Origin: Nocardia aurea
Lineage (GTDB): Bacteria; Actinomycetota; Actinomycetes; Mycobacteriales; Mycobacteriaceae
NCBI RefSeq assembly: GCF_003123685.1
Contig: NZ_QCYJ01000162.1
Span: 1 to 64,000, forward strand
Reading direction: 5' to 3'
Length of the DNA: 64,000 nucleotides
Part shown: piece after piece, positions 18,507-28,206 of the stretch
Position numbering within the stretch: position 1 is the first letter of the stretch
How the letters are laid out: every line of letters begins with the position of its first letter
Program-made: the position numbers and the translations under genes
The notes under the pieces: model-generated
The model's database searches: none
What the model was told of the DNA's origin: nothing
What the model saw: the letters and a program-made list of their open reading frames with translations, nothing else

Positions 18507-19826
18507 ATGGCATCGAAAGCTCAGGTGGAACCAACCGCGAGGTGCGATCAAACCGGCATCAAGCGAACGGACTACCTGCTCGAATTTGAAGTACCAAACA
18601 ATCTCATGCCTGACAACCAGTTCGCCGGAAAGAAGGCTCACCTACGGGTACATCGGGTTGGGCCCACCTATGCCGACGGAGACTGCAAGGCATCCAAGGC
18701 GATGGTGCTGATCCACGGAAGGACTGTCGGCGGATCCGTGAGCTTCGACCTCCAGCACCAGACCCCGGGATTCGCCGCGCTCAGCCTGCAGGAAGCACTC
18801 GCCTACGCCGGCATCGACACCTTCGCGCCCGACCTCCTCGGCTACGGACTCTCGACGCGGTTCAGCCTCGATGATCCAGCCAACGCGAGCCTGCCCGGCT
18901 TCACATCTGAGCCGGATGGATTGACCTGCTCGAATCCGGTTGGCTGCGACAGAACCCGGGGAATCTTCCCGCTCGGCCAGCAGACAACCCAACTCGCCAC
19001 CAACCCGCTGGGAGGCTCCCTGAAGAAGCACACGAGCTCGACCCATTTCGCCAACACCAACGTCTGGGCTCGCGATATCAAACAGGTCATCGATGACGCC
19101 AAGGCGAAAACCGGATTGAACAAGGTCGCACTTCTCGGCTATTCGTTCGGGGGTCCGAGAGTCGGCCGGGTCTGGCACGAACTCGGAAACGACGCGAGCG
19201 CGGTGATCAGTCACCTAATTTTTCTCTCGACCGGATTCAACGCCCTATGGGCCGCCAACGGGGTCGTGGAGAACGAGGCGAACACAGAAGAGTCCGAGGC
19301 CGAGAAGACTGCAACGACCTTCCCGCTGACCCTCGCCCAACGATCAGGGTGGGACAAGTTGAAGGGCACCACCGACTGCCCCGGTCGTGAACCGCCTGGC
19401 GCCGCAAAGGCCTTTTTCGAACAGGCAATCGCACTCGACCCGATCGGCGCGAAGTGGGGAGGAACTGTTTCAAATGAGCCGACCGGCTTGCTTCGTGCAC
19501 CGACGTTCACGAACACCGGATGGAACTCCGAGATAGCCAAGGCGATCAAGGTCCCGACGCTCATACTGCATGGCCAGGGTGACGCCACCCTCCCTGCCCT
19601 GAACGCGAAGAATCTCTACGACACGCTGACTGTCCAGCGAAAGGTCGCGGTCACGATCGAGTGTGCGGGTCATCTGATGCAATACGACACAGCCGCGACG
19701 TGGGAAGGACCTCATCAGGCCGTTGCCGATGCCATCATCGAATGGGTCGACAAGAAGCGATTCAACGGACAATCCGCAGGACGCTTCACGATCGATCGAA
19801 ACGGGGTCACCAAGACGGAGCCGTGA
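18507..19826 (+). CDS. Alpha/beta-fold hydrolase
   Basis: Probable serine hydrolase or esterase. The oxyanion region MVLIHGRT lies at about residues 66-73 of the chosen protein. The nucleophile elbow GYSFGG (Ser near 213) is followed by the acid region LILHGQGDATLP and the histidine in ECAGHLMQYD, so the triad looks complete. The 439-residue length includes a large lid insertion with Cys pairs (TCSNPVGCD) between core strands. The upstream GTG at 18498 is in frame, but the ATG at 18507 fits AGGACGG better. There is no clear signal peptide. It is the only complete plus-strand cargo gene in the inserted element, and its substrate is unknown. Confidence 0.75.
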   Translation: MASKAQVEPTARCDQTGIKRTDYLLEFEVPNNLMPDNQFAGKKAHLRVHRVGPTYADGDCKASKAMVLIHGRTVGGSVSFDLQHQTPGFAALSLQEALAYAGIDTFAPDLLGYGLSTRFSLDDPANASLPGFTSEPDGLTCSNPVGCDRTRGIFPLGQQTTQLATNPLGGSLKKHTSSTHFANTNVWARDIKQVIDDAKAKTGLNKVALLGYSFGGPRVGRVWHELGNDASAVISHLIFLSTGFNALWAANGVVENEANTEESEAEKTATTFPLTLAQRSGWDKLKGTTDCPGREPPGAAKAFFEQAIALDPIGAKWGGTVSNEPTGLLRAPTFTNTGWNSEIAKAIKVPTLILHGQGDATLPALNAKNLYDTLTVQRKVAVTIECAGHLMQYDTAATWEGPHQAVADAIIEWVDKKRFNGQSAGRFTIDRNGVTKTEP

Positions 19827-19874
19827 TCAATGCTGGATTAGGCCTCCCTGAAGTGGGACGCCGTCTCCGGCGCT

Positions 19875-20276
19875 TCACCGAACACTGCAGATTGGGCGTA
19901 CCTCCTGGGCCAACTGGGCACGCAGAGCGTTGTTCTCGTGGTGAACGGCGGCAATCACGGCGGCGTCGAGCTGGCGCCGCAGGCGAGAGTTCTCAGTCCG
20001 TTCGGTGGCGAGTTCGGTACGCAGTGCGGATTCCTCGGTGTCGCGCTCGACCTCTTCTCGGCTGGGCTTGCTGGCTTGGGTTACCGCTGCATCCCATTCG
20101 CGCAGAATAGTTTTGGCCCGATGGAGGGTGGCGTGACTGATCTGGGCTTCGCGGACGAGGTCGGCTTTGGTGAGGCGGCCGTCGGAGCGTTCGGATCGCC
20201 CCGTGAGCAGGCGGTGCATCGCCGCACGCAGTGCAGTGGCCGTGCGTGCGGACACTTCGGTATCCGGGGCGGTCAC
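19875..20276 (-). CDS. TnpC-like accessory protein of the recombinase module
   Basis: A 133-residue helical protein. A helix-turn-helix-like segment (LTKADLVREAQISHATLHRAK) is followed by a C-terminal Glu/Arg-rich coiled coil (RTELATERTENSRLRRQLDAA). Small coiled-coil proteins like this follow the tyrosine recombinases in Tn554-type and related actinobacterial transposons. Its ATG overlaps the stop of the tnpB-like frame by ATGA at 20273-20276, which supports the link. No catalytic motif; probably a DNA-binding orientation factor. Confidence 0.6.
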   Translation of the reverse strand: MTAPDTEVSARTATALRAAMHRLLTGRSERSDGRLTKADLVREAQISHATLHRAKTILREWDAAVTQASKPSREEVERDTEESALRTELATERTENSRLRRQLDAAVIAAVHHENNALRAQLAQEVRPICSVR

Positions 20277-22337
20277 TGCTCGGCCCGGCGCAGTGCGGTC
20301 AGGACATCGTCGAGTTCACGCTGCAGCTGTGCCCGTCGCGGGGGCGGCAGTTTCGGTGTGTCGAGCAAGGCGAGTAGGGTGTGTTCCTCGCTGCGCCAGA
20401 TCGGTAGGTGTTCGGGGCCGATGATGCTGTTGGCGCAGCGTTCCGGTTGGCGTCGGTCCGCCAATGGCCCGCGGTGTCCCCGCGGGACGACGGCGTTCGC
20501 GAGGCATTTCGCGTCAGCGGGATTGGTCTCGTCGAGGACGCAGTGGTTGCGGGTGCCGAACCGGATGAGGGATCCGGGTTCGTCTGATCAGGTCGTATTC
20601 GACGCGTGCGTCACCATGCTGGGCAGCAGCGCGGGCAATGGCATCGAAGCTGGATCGGAGCTGGTCGGCGCCGGGCCCGTAACCGACGGTGTCACCGCGT
20701 CGGTGAGCTTGGTACAGCTCGCGCAGCCGGTCGAATCGGGCGTCGGCGAGAGCGTCGTCGAAGTAGCCCGCCCAGACAGGGTCTTTGGCGGCGTAGCCCT
20801 GGGGCGATCGGTTCGCCAGGGCGCGGGTGGCGGCGTGCTTGAGCTGGATCCCGAGTGCGATTTCCGAGCCGGCGTAGTCGCGGGTCAGCATGGCCATGGT
20901 GCGGCGGAACATGTGGGCGGTGACGTGATCGGCGGGGATCTCGTCCAGGCTGGTGTGGTGGCGGTGAGCGTTCACCCGCTTGGTGAATGCCTTGATCGCG
21001 TGGTGCTGTCGAAGGGCCGTTGGTGTCGGTGGCGCTGCGGACTCGACCGAATGTGAGGTCGGGATTCTCCGACAGTTCCGAGGCGACGAACAGCGCGCGT
21101 GCGACCGGCTCGATGATCCACCAGTGTCGCGTGGGGTTGCCGGGATCGCGTTTGCGTTTGGTGGATTTCACTGCTGGGGCACCGTAGTGGTCGACGACGC
21201 TGTTGTGGGTGATGGCGCGAATCTCGTTGTCGCGCATCATCGACATCGCGGCGACGAAGATGTAGCAGGCGTTGCGAAGGGACACGCATTCCAGCCACCT
21301 CTGCATTGGTTGCAGGTCCGGGTGCCAGGGTTCGGTGGGCCCATCGGTCCGCTGGACGTGGGCCAGGTCGGTGATGATGCCAGACTGTGTGGCACGCCCG
21401 TTGACGAGTTCGGCTTCGACGATTGTCCGGCGGGCTCGGCTGGCGGGGCGCTTGAGGTGGAAGATGCTGTCGTTTGCCCCGAGCATTGCGCTCAGCAGTG
21501 ACCAGTGGACCTTGCCGGCCTTGTCCGCGCCGGTGCGGCCGGTATGGACGGGAACACGGTGATGGGGGTCCAAGAGCCAGCGAGCGAGCACCGCGTCAGC
21601 GTCGGCGGCCTGCAGTGGCCGACCGTTCTGCCGCAACCCGACCCAGATCGCGCGCGCCCGGAGGATATCGAGGCCGAAGACGTTGATGTAGGTCCAGGGC
21701 GCTTTGACCAGCGGGAACCACATTCGTGGTCGGATCACCGGAGTGGCGAGTTCGCCCGTGTCGCGCAGGCCGAGGACGTGGGAGGCGGGTCGATCCGGCC
21801 ATGGGTCGGCGGCCAGCCCGCCGCAGGTGAGCACAGCCCGGAACCGGTGCAGTGCCTTGATGACCACGATGTGTTCGTTGACGCTGCCGAGCTTGAGCCT
21901 ATCGGTCTGGTGATGGATGTAGCGGGGAAGTCCTCACGATCCCACCGGTGCAGGTCCTCGGGCAGTCCCTGGTCTCTGGCCCATGCTGCCAGTGCACGCA
22001 GGGTTCCGGCGCGCAGCGCGACGGTGCGTGGCTCACTGGGATCGGGTTTGAGGTGAATCCCGGCCTCCATCACGGCGGGATGGCGGGGGTTGAGCCAGAT
22101 CATCGCCATTTCCCGCGCTCGCAGGTTCCATGCCGGTGACAGGCCGACGAAACTCACCCGGTAGTTGGCGGCCTTCTGGTTCACGGGCCGTTCGACCACA
22201 CCATCGAGATCCCACACGACGGCCTGCCTGAATCGCGGGGGTCGCGCATCGGGGAGCAGCGGGTGGGACTGGATGACCTCTTCTTCACCGCCGAATCGTG
22301 CCGAGTCCGCGGGATTTCGAAACGGATGCACGGTCAT
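20273..22337 (-). pseudogene. TnpB-like tyrosine recombinase, multiply frameshifted
   Basis: A ~680-residue recombinase can be read only by changing frame about three times. The N-terminal part runs ~22337-21880 (SFVGLSPAWNLRAREMAMIW). The core runs ~21867-20990, with YIFVAAMSMMRDNEIRAI carrying the first catalytic Arg and KSTKRKRDP the beta-region Lys. The next part runs ~20975-20560 with AHMFRRT (HxxR), LKHA and SPQGYA with the candidate Tyr. The tail to 20273 has GTRNHCVLDET, ADRRQPERCANSIIGPEH and a Cys-containing end. The order matches Tn554-type TnpB-like integrases of actinobacteria. It overlaps its neighbours on both sides by ATGA. It is presumably inactive unless the breaks are sequence errors. 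Confidence 0.7.
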
Positions 22338-23342
22338 CGGTCGAACTCCGTGTTCGAGGACAGTGGCAGGTGCAAGCCGGCCTCGCCGAGCGCGATCTGC
22401 TTGCGCGCCACCGCGATCTCCGCCTCACTGCGTTCGGCCAAGACCGCGGCGAGGTTGGCGGCGCTCTGACCCCAGAGTGCGTGGAAGTGCTGCGGGCCCA
22501 GGCGATTCCGAAGCCGGTGCAGGTGTCGGACAGCAGCAATAGCTGCGTCAGGTTCGACGGCAGGATCAGGGCATGACGGCATTCGAGGCAGCGCAGCGGC
22601 GCGACCGGGCACACCTGTCCGGACCGCCCGAACGGGGACTCGAACGGGTCTCGGCAGCTGCTGACGCCCATATCCATTGCGCCCGAGCGTAATTCGTTGA
22701 TCTGGTCTGTGGTCAGCCCCAGGACCGCTGGGGCGTCCGGATGTTCCAATGTGGGTTCGGCGTCGGTTGTGAGCACATCGGCCCGGTGATCGCCTCGGAG
22801 AACCAGCGCTGACGAACAGATCCGCTCGCCGATTGATCAGCGTCCGTTGAGCCGCGGCCACCACGTGGGCGCGTTCCATCCGCATGTACGTCAGCACCAT
22901 CTCGACAGCCGACCGCGGGACATAAACATCTCGCGGTCGCTGGTATTTCGCACACGCCACCAGCCGGAAAACGCCACCCTTCGGGTCGACCGCCCGGTTC
23001 GCTACCGGTCCAATCGGAGCTCGGGCAGAAGGACCGTGGACCACTCGCCGAGCCGCATACCCGTCAGCAGAGCCGGCTCGACACCAGCCCGGCTGCGGTG
23101 CGGCGATCGGCCTCGAAACGACGGATCCACCGTCGCATCCGGCCGCATGCCGGCCAACCCGACCTCACGGAAGTAGAGAACTGTTCCAGCGTCATGTGCC
23201 GGATCCGCATGGCACGGGGGGATGCTGTTGCGGAAGGTATCCCGGCCAACCAGCTGCCGCCACGGAGACCGCGGGATGCGCGACGGGCCGGTGAAGAACA
23301 ACTCCACATGACCTCCGATATCCGGATCAATCGCCAGCTCAC
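22334..23342 (-). pseudogene. TnpA-like tyrosine recombinase, truncated and frameshifted
   Basis: Pieces of a second tyrosine recombinase. From ~23307, YFREVGLAGMRPDATVDPSF and then ALLTGMRLGEWSTVLLPEL carry the first catalytic Arg. After a frame change, FRLVACAKYQRPRDVYVPRS and VEMVLTYMRMERAHVV follow, then an alternative frame with GLTTDQINELRSGAMDMG and a Cys-rich CPVAPLRCLECRHA. The final stretch is LALGEAG-like (KQIALGEAGLHLPLSSN), ending in ATGA overlap with the tnpB-like frame. The N-terminal SAM-like domain is missing, since only ~90 bases separate the first recognisable block from the element border. No complete catalytic set remains. Confidence 0.6.
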
Positions 23343-23426
23343 CGAGACCTGCGGTGTGCCAGTCGAACCGGCGAAGAATCTAGCCCAGCCTAGTCTACTG
23401 AGGCATGTTTGAACCAGCTGGAGAAG

Positions 23427-23550
23427 CGCCCGAGTCCAGCATCCACGGCGACAACGCGGCGCGCAGGCTTCGATGCGTGTGTAGATGATGGTCGGAGATA
23501 CACTGTGGCACAGCGTGATTCCAGAGCCAGTGCGGCCTGTGGCTGCCCAT
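23427..23550 (-). pseudogene. DpdA/TGT-like transglycosylase, N-terminal fragment
   Basis: The frame from 23550 reads MGSHRPHWLW, then ISDHHLHTHRSLRAA and PWMLDSGA, which is the expected start of the DUF7221/DpdA-like family, including the first catalytic Asp in LDSGA. It then runs into foreign sequence and stops at 23395. Joined to the C-terminal fragment at 9819-10535 it would give a protein of ~280 residues, a normal size. It lies ~125 bases downstream of the ParB-like gene's stop, so the intact gene was the next gene of the operon before the insertion. Confidence 0.7.
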
Positions 23551-23674
23551 GAGGAAGGTCCAGTCGCTCTGGTCGGTGGATTCTGTTTCGGCTGCGGCGT
23601 AACGGGATTCGGGTGGGTTGGGCGGTGCGGGCGTTGCGTCGCGGCTGCCGTGACGCAACGCCCGCGATCCTGGC

Positions 23675-25711
23675 TCAGGCAGCGGCCTGTTCGGGTATGT
23701 CGGTGACCGTGGCGGGGTCCTCGGAGCCGAGTTCGCCCTCGCCGCCCTCGCCGCTCTCGACGTCGGGCTCGTCGGACTCCTGGACGGATTCGATTTCGGA
23801 CTCGTCTTCGGTCTCGTCCGTGTCATCGGCGTCGGCCACGGGTTCGGTGACGCCGTCGTAGACCTGATCGGCGGTCAGTTCGCCGGTCAGGATGCGCTCG
23901 AACGGACTTACCGGGTAACCGTGGCTGGCGAGCAAATCGATGTAGGGCTTCCACAACGGGTTGCGGGGCTGGCGCCACCCCCGCGCTTTGGCGTCGCTGA
24001 CGTCGGGGTTGGACAGGATGTCGATCTCGAGGGCGGCGACCACCCGCAGCGCGGTGTAGAGCAGTCCGGCGTTGTCGCGCGCCGTCACGCCGGCGTCCGC
24101 GGGCACGATGTGGTTGCCGAGATCGTCGGCAAGATACCGGGCGTGGTAGCGGTCGATGAGTTCGGCGTGTTCCATGGTGAGCCCGATCAACGCGCCCATA
24201 CCGGCGACGATGACCTTCTTGTTGGTGAACCAGTGATTGGAAACCCAGTCACGCCGGACCTTCGCCGCGGCCACAGACTTGGTGTTCAGTACCCGGGTCC
24301 GGTCGTGGTGGCGCTTGCGCTCGGCCTCCTGCCTCTCCTTACGTTCCATACGCTGCGCGATCGACTCCGTCCGCCCGGTGCTGCGGTCGGCATCGCTGCC
24401 GTTGTCGGACTCGGTGTCGTCGGGCAGTTCGGCCGGGTCGATGAAGAGTCCGGCGGTGTCGAGGTCGATGCAGTAGTAGGTCGGGTCGAATTCCTCGGAC
24501 TCCTGCACATCGCGGATGTGCACTTTGCCGACGACGGCGAATTCGATGTCGGGGTAGTCGCGGGTGTAGGGATCGATGCTGTCGGGGTCGACGGCTTCGC
24601 CGGTCTCGACGTGCACGATCCGCTGGGTGAGCACGACCGCGAAGGCTTGCGGGTGCGCCGTCAGTTCGGCTTCGCCCGGCCGGTCAGCGGTCGCGGTCAG
24701 CAGGTAGTCCAGCGGCAACCAATTGTCGGTGTCGTCGGGCAGTTCGGCGTAGACGGCGAATCCGCGTTCGGTGTAGGAGTTCGCGGTGGCCTCGTAGGCA
24801 GCGGCGACCCGTACACGGGTGGCCTCGGCTTCCTCGGCGGCCAGGCGGTCGGCTTCGGCGGCCTCGTCTTCCGCGATCATCTGGGCGTAGACGTGGTCGA
24901 ACAGGCCGTCGAGTTCGGCCTGGGCCAACAGTGCGGTGCGGTGCGGGTCGTCGGCGAAGCGGTCGGCGGCGGCCGCGTGGAAGATGTCGAACTGGTGGGC
25001 GTTGACCGCTGCGGTCGCGGTCTCGGAGGTCGCGACCTTGCGGTACGCGGTGGCTTCCTTGGCGGTCAGTCCGAGGGTCTGTCGGACGTCCTTGACCGTC
25101 GCTTTGACGGCGAACAGGGCGGCGGCCGCGGCGAGGCGGTCGGCGTCGTTCTGGGTGAAGCGGTACTTGCCGGTGGCGAACTGCATGCGCACCCTGTCGA
25201 TTACGCGCTGCTTCTCGCTGAGTTCGGCGTCGGGGGGCAGGACGATGATCCACGCCTTGCGGACCTCGGCGTCGGGGTCCTGGTCGCGGGCGATCGCTGC
25301 GGCTCGTTGCAGCGCGCGGGTGCGGTGCCAGCCGTCCTCGACGACCAAGCCCTTGTCGTCGACGGTGGCGATGATCGGCACGTAGTTGCCGTGCGCGGCC
25401 AGATCGGCGTCGAAGTCGGCGTCGTCGGGCTTCTCGGGCCGGTTCGGGCCCCGGATGAGCAGGTCCGGATCGGCGAAGTAGGTCGGGTAGGACACTTCGA
25501 GCTCGGCGAGCACGTCGCGCGCCGACCGCGGTTCACCCTCGTGGGAGCCGGGTTCCGCGTCCTGCTCGGCGATCTCGTCGACGGTGGTGGCGGTGTCGAA
25601 CGGAGAGTCGGCGGGGGGCTCGGAGGACCGTTCGCCGAGGTCGTCGGTGTCGATGACCGGGTCGCACGGCGGTTCCGTCCCCGAGGCAGTGTCTTCGATG
25701 AAGGTGGTCAT
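23675..25711 (-). CDS. ParB/RepB-like nuclease-domain protein
   Basis: A 678-residue acidic protein with a ParB-like N-terminal domain. VPIIATVDDKGLVVEDGWHRTRALQRAA is the strand-turn plus HRxxA-type box of that domain. An HTH-like segment follows (VKDVRQTLGLTAKEATAYRKVA). The long middle has Glu/Ala-rich helices, then AQRMERKERQEAERKRHH as a basic coiled coil. The C-terminal domain (KKVIVAGMGALIGLTMEHAE) is unrecognised, and the last 60 residues are strongly acidic. GAGGAAC precedes the ATG. Upstream of it is a ~750-base gap, where a promoter is likely. It may act in partition, transcription control or as a CTP-dependent clamp of the mobile element; the extra domains make it unlike canonical chromosomal ParB. 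Confidence 0.7.
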   Translation of the reverse strand: MTTFIEDTASGTEPPCDPVIDTDDLGERSSEPPADSPFDTATTVDEIAEQDAEPGSHEGEPRSARDVLAELEVSYPTYFADPDLLIRGPNRPEKPDDADFDADLAAHGNYVPIIATVDDKGLVVEDGWHRTRALQRAAAIARDQDPDAEVRKAWIIVLPPDAELSEKQRVIDRVRMQFATGKYRFTQNDADRLAAAAALFAVKATVKDVRQTLGLTAKEATAYRKVATSETATAAVNAHQFDIFHAAAADRFADDPHRTALLAQAELDGLFDHVYAQMIAEDEAAEADRLAAEEAEATRVRVAAAYEATANSYTERGFAVYAELPDDTDNWLPLDYLLTATADRPGEAELTAHPQAFAVVLTQRIVHVETGEAVDPDSIDPYTRDYPDIEFAVVGKVHIRDVQESEEFDPTYYCIDLDTAGLFIDPAELPDDTESDNGSDADRSTGRTESIAQRMERKERQEAERKRHHDRTRVLNTKSVAAAKVRRDWVSNHWFTNKKVIVAGMGALIGLTMEHAELIDRYHARYLADDLGNHIVPADAGVTARDNAGLLYTALRVVAALEIDILSNPDVSDAKARGWRQPRNPLWKPYIDLLASHGYPVSPFERILTGELTADQVYDGVTEPVADADDTDETEDESEIESVQESDEPDVESGEGGEGELGSEDPATVTDIPEQAAA

Positions 25712-26470
25712 AGTTCCTCATTTCCTTCTATTCGGAATCATTTGGGCGGGATGCGGGACAGTGGACGGCATCCGACGGCGTTGTCGGGAAGATCCGCGCT
25801 CAGGCGCTGTCGGATGCACGGCGCGTCTCGACCGCTTGGACATGCGAGTGGCAGAACGCGAGGTGTCAGGTCGGTCGCGTGGACGGTCGATGCGGGGGTG
25901 TGCGCCGATGACGCGGTTTGCGGGTGGTCGCGACCGGATCAGATGGCGCGGGTTCCGGCCGTGGCAGTGGCGGGCAGGCCGAGACCGGCGATGAGATCAC
26001 CGATGAGATGGGTCCGTTCGAGGCCGTCGTCGGGGCATCGAGGCGAGTACACGCAGCCGCTCTGACGACGACCTCGGTGGCGATCTGCTCAGGGCTGTCT
26101 GGGGTGCGGGCCCGGCGAGCTGTTCGCGGTCGGCACACCGTTGCCATTGCGTCCCTTTGGCCTGAGGCGTTTCGCCGATCCAGGTCGGCTCGTGCGTGGA
26201 CCCAACCGGCGCGCGGAGCCCGACAGACCCCGAATTCGACGACGGACACGCGCGAGCACTTTCAACGTGCTGGGTTGCTGCTCGTCCCCGACGGGGATCT
26301 CGTGGCGCTGGACCTGCGGGAAGCGCATCAGTTCAACGGTGGTGTCGAGAGATTCGCTCTTGTCTGTAGGCGTCGTCGTAGGAATAGATGCCTGTGCGCC
26401 GTGCACGTCGGTCGCGAGCCATCGATGCAGGGCAGGCGATTCGCCGAAAGGGTCTCTGGCGGAGATTTTT
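25712..26470. other. Gap upstream of the ParB-like gene
   Basis: No convincing gene. A minus-strand frame (about 26200-26470) with LDTTVELMRFPQVQRHEIPV looks faintly protein-like, but it has no start or ribosome site I trust. The left end must hold the leader of the ParB-like gene. Confidence 0.3.
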
Positions 26471-26728
26471 TCAGAGTTCGATCGTGGCTTCGCGGACCGC
26501 TTCGACCGGAGTCGCCTCGTCGTCGTAGAGGTCACGCCAAGCGATGTCGGGCAGGTCGAAGATCGACACGCCATAGTTGAGTCCGCAGTGCTGCTCGCAG
26601 GCCAGCAACCAGCATCCGAAATCCGGGTCGGCTCCGGCGTGGTCCCGGACATAGGAGGCTTGCGGGCTGGCAAGAGCTCGCCGCAATTCCTCGGCGGCTG
26701 AGTCGGTTTGGGAAGCAATCCAGGACAT
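26471..26728 (-). CDS. Small hypothetical protein (85 aa)
   Basis: Starts at the ATG at 26728, which follows an AGGAG site about ten bases upstream; the longer frame above it is not supported. Residues include SYVRDHAGADPDFGCWLLAC, then GVSIFDLPDIAWRDLYDDEA. Two Cys in the middle (CWLLACEQHC) could form a redox or metal pair. No family recognised. Confidence 0.55.
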   Translation of the reverse strand: MSWIASQTDSAAEELRRALASPQASYVRDHAGADPDFGCWLLACEQHCGLNYGVSIFDLPDIAWRDLYDDEATPVEAVREATIEL

Positions 26729-27047
26729 CGCTACAGCACTCCTGTCATGGCGGATAGAGATGGATGAGTCGGCGGCTCGCACAAGGGTGCGTGTGGAGTA
26801 GTCCTGTGGATGCTTAGGAATGCGGCCGACTGGTTCAGGGAGTCGACTTCGGTGGCGCCATGGCTGGCTGTCGCACCGCGTTATGTCAGTCACAGGCTTC
26901 GACGGTCTGGGTTGCGCCGTTCACAGTGACGACGGAGGACACCGATTTCCAAGTGCAGGGTGGCGTATTCGGACTTACCTCGCCGTCTGCGAAGCATCGG
27001 TCCGAGGTTGCCTGGAACCGACCACGCAGATCGTGTGGTTGAGCGTG
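26729..27047. other. Gap without a convincing gene
   Basis: About 320 bases with only short shadow frames. It holds the leader of the 85-residue gene. Confidence 0.3.
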
Positions 27048-27239
27048 TCAGGCGCGGGCGGTGTGGACTTCGGTGGCGCTGTCGTTGACGGTGACTAGCG
27101 CGGTCATCGATCTGGCGGCGTCGACGACGATCTCGATGTCGGCGGTGTTCTCCTCGATGCAGATCTCGCTGGCGCCGCCGCCGCTGTCGTGGACGGTGAC
27201 GACGATCTTGGTGCTGTTCTCGACGTTGATGGTGATCAT
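27048..27239 (-). CDS. Small acidic hypothetical protein (63 aa)
   Basis: A short, beta-rich protein (MITINVENSTKIVVTVHDSG, then IEENTADIEIVVDAA) with no Lys-rich tail and an overall acidic charge. The ATG at 27239 follows GGAGAGG. It lies 37 bases downstream of the PP-loop/fusion gene stop in the same operon. The regular strand pattern and good ribosome site suggest a real gene, but no family or function is evident. Confidence 0.55.
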   Translation of the reverse strand: MITINVENSTKIVVTVHDSGGGASEICIEENTADIEIVVDAARSMTALVTVNDSATEVHTARA

Positions 27240-27276
27240 TCGCCGCGGCCTCTCCGGAAGGGCGTGTGCTGTCGAA

Positions 27277-28206
27277 TCACGGGCGTAGTTCGAGGTCGAG
27301 GTGGTCGTTGCCCCCTTCGAGGTTCACGACCTCGAGGAAGTGCAGATGTCTGCGGCGGGTGTCGGAGACCAGTACGCCGTCGCTGTGGAGCAACAGCCGG
27401 GTTCCGTTGCTGAACACGAATTCGGTGTCGTATTCGCTGCCTCCCCCCGGCGTGACGGACTCGACCCGGACCGCGGGGCATCCCGCGTCCCGCCAGGCGC
27501 TGTTGATCTTGTCGACCTCGGGAAGGAAGCTGTCGCGTTCACATGTGAGCGCGTGCTCGCGCGCCGCGATGAGCTCCTCCGCGCTGGGCCGCGGGGTGGC
27601 GGTCCACAATCTCGATGCTGAGGTGTCCTGCCAGGCTTGGCCACCGCTGAACGCAGCTTCTCTGCGTATCTGGGCGGCGATGTCTCCGACGGTGGGTACA
27701 CGGTCGGCATGCAGCGGCTGCGGCACTGGAGTGGTGCCCGCGGTCCTGCGTTGGTGGTCGCTCAACGCACGTGTGAACCGCATGGCCTGGGCGAGGGCGG
27801 CGTCGAGTCGGACGGTGACGGCTTCGAGCAGAGCCAATACCCGTTCCGGGCCATCCATGGTGGCGGTGAAGTCGACCAGGTCGTGAAGGTCTTCGACGCC
27901 GAGGTCGGCGACTTCGAAACTGCCGTCGATCATCATCGACAGGGTCAGGTCGCCGTTGTAGACCGAAGTGTTGGCGTTGTCGCAGCTGAAGTGCGCCAGG
28001 ACTTCGATCGCGACAGCGTCGAGATCGACACGCCAAGGACTGGATCGGCCGCCGGAGACGCTCTCGATCAGGTCGTAGAGCAGCGCGAGCCCGCTGATGT
28101 CGCCGTCGGGTTGCCATTGCTGCAGGGCCGCGGCGATCTGGGTGGTTTTGCCGTCCTCGCGCAGTTCGGCGCGTACGTGCTCGTGGTCAAAGTGAAGAAA
28201 CGGCAT
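27277..28206 (-). CDS. Possible separate gene inside the 780-residue frame
   Basis: The ATG at 28206 is preceded by GAGGAG at a normal distance, and the protein from there (MPFLHFDHEHVRAELRED...) is ~309 residues with normal composition. It has helical segments (ERVLALLEAVTVRLDAALAQ) and a beta-rich C-terminal part (FVFSNGTRLLLHSDGVLV). I do not recognise it. It is in the same frame as the PP-loop protein, so it can be made alone from the internal start and also as a C-terminal extension. Confidence 0.5.
   Translation of the reverse strand: MPFLHFDHEHVRAELREDGKTTQIAAALQQWQPDGDISGLALLYDLIESVSGGRSSPWRVDLDAVAIEVLAHFSCDNANTSVYNGDLTLSMMIDGSFEVADLGVEDLHDLVDFTATMDGPERVLALLEAVTVRLDAALAQAMRFTRALSDHQRRTAGTTPVPQPLHADRVPTVGDIAAQIRREAAFSGGQAWQDTSASRLWTATPRPSAEELIAAREHALTCERDSFLPEVDKINSAWRDAGCPAVRVESVTPGGGSEYDTEFVFSNGTRLLLHSDGVLVSDTRRRHLHFLEVVNLEGGNDHLDLELRP

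Larger units (their letters stand above)
10510..23425. mobile_element. ~12.9 kb decayed Tn554-type element inserted in the DpdA-like gene
   Basis: The DpdA-like gene stops matching its family at ...LDSGA (23426-23430 on the forward axis) and resumes at GAFTQI (10505-10509). The pentamer GGCGC is shared by both junctions. Everything between is foreign: a broken tyrosine-recombinase trio at one end (19875-23342), an IS3 remnant, an alpha/beta hydrolase, a propeller-lectin protein, an amidase-domain protein and an unknown broken gene. The arrangement of tnpA-, tnpB- and tnpC-like genes next to one border, and the lack of a long target duplication, fit Tn554-family transposons. The exact ends are inferred from the split gene. 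Confidence 0.75.

Noticed and set aside
19938..21056. Long plus-strand frame (372 codons) opposite the tnpB-like gene
   Set aside because: Gly/Arg/Val-rich shadow; the minus-strand frames carry the recombinase motifs.
23921..26065. Very long plus-strand frame (714 codons) opposite the ParB-like gene
   Set aside because: Composition of a mirror frame of an acidic Asp/Glu-rich gene; no start site or motif.
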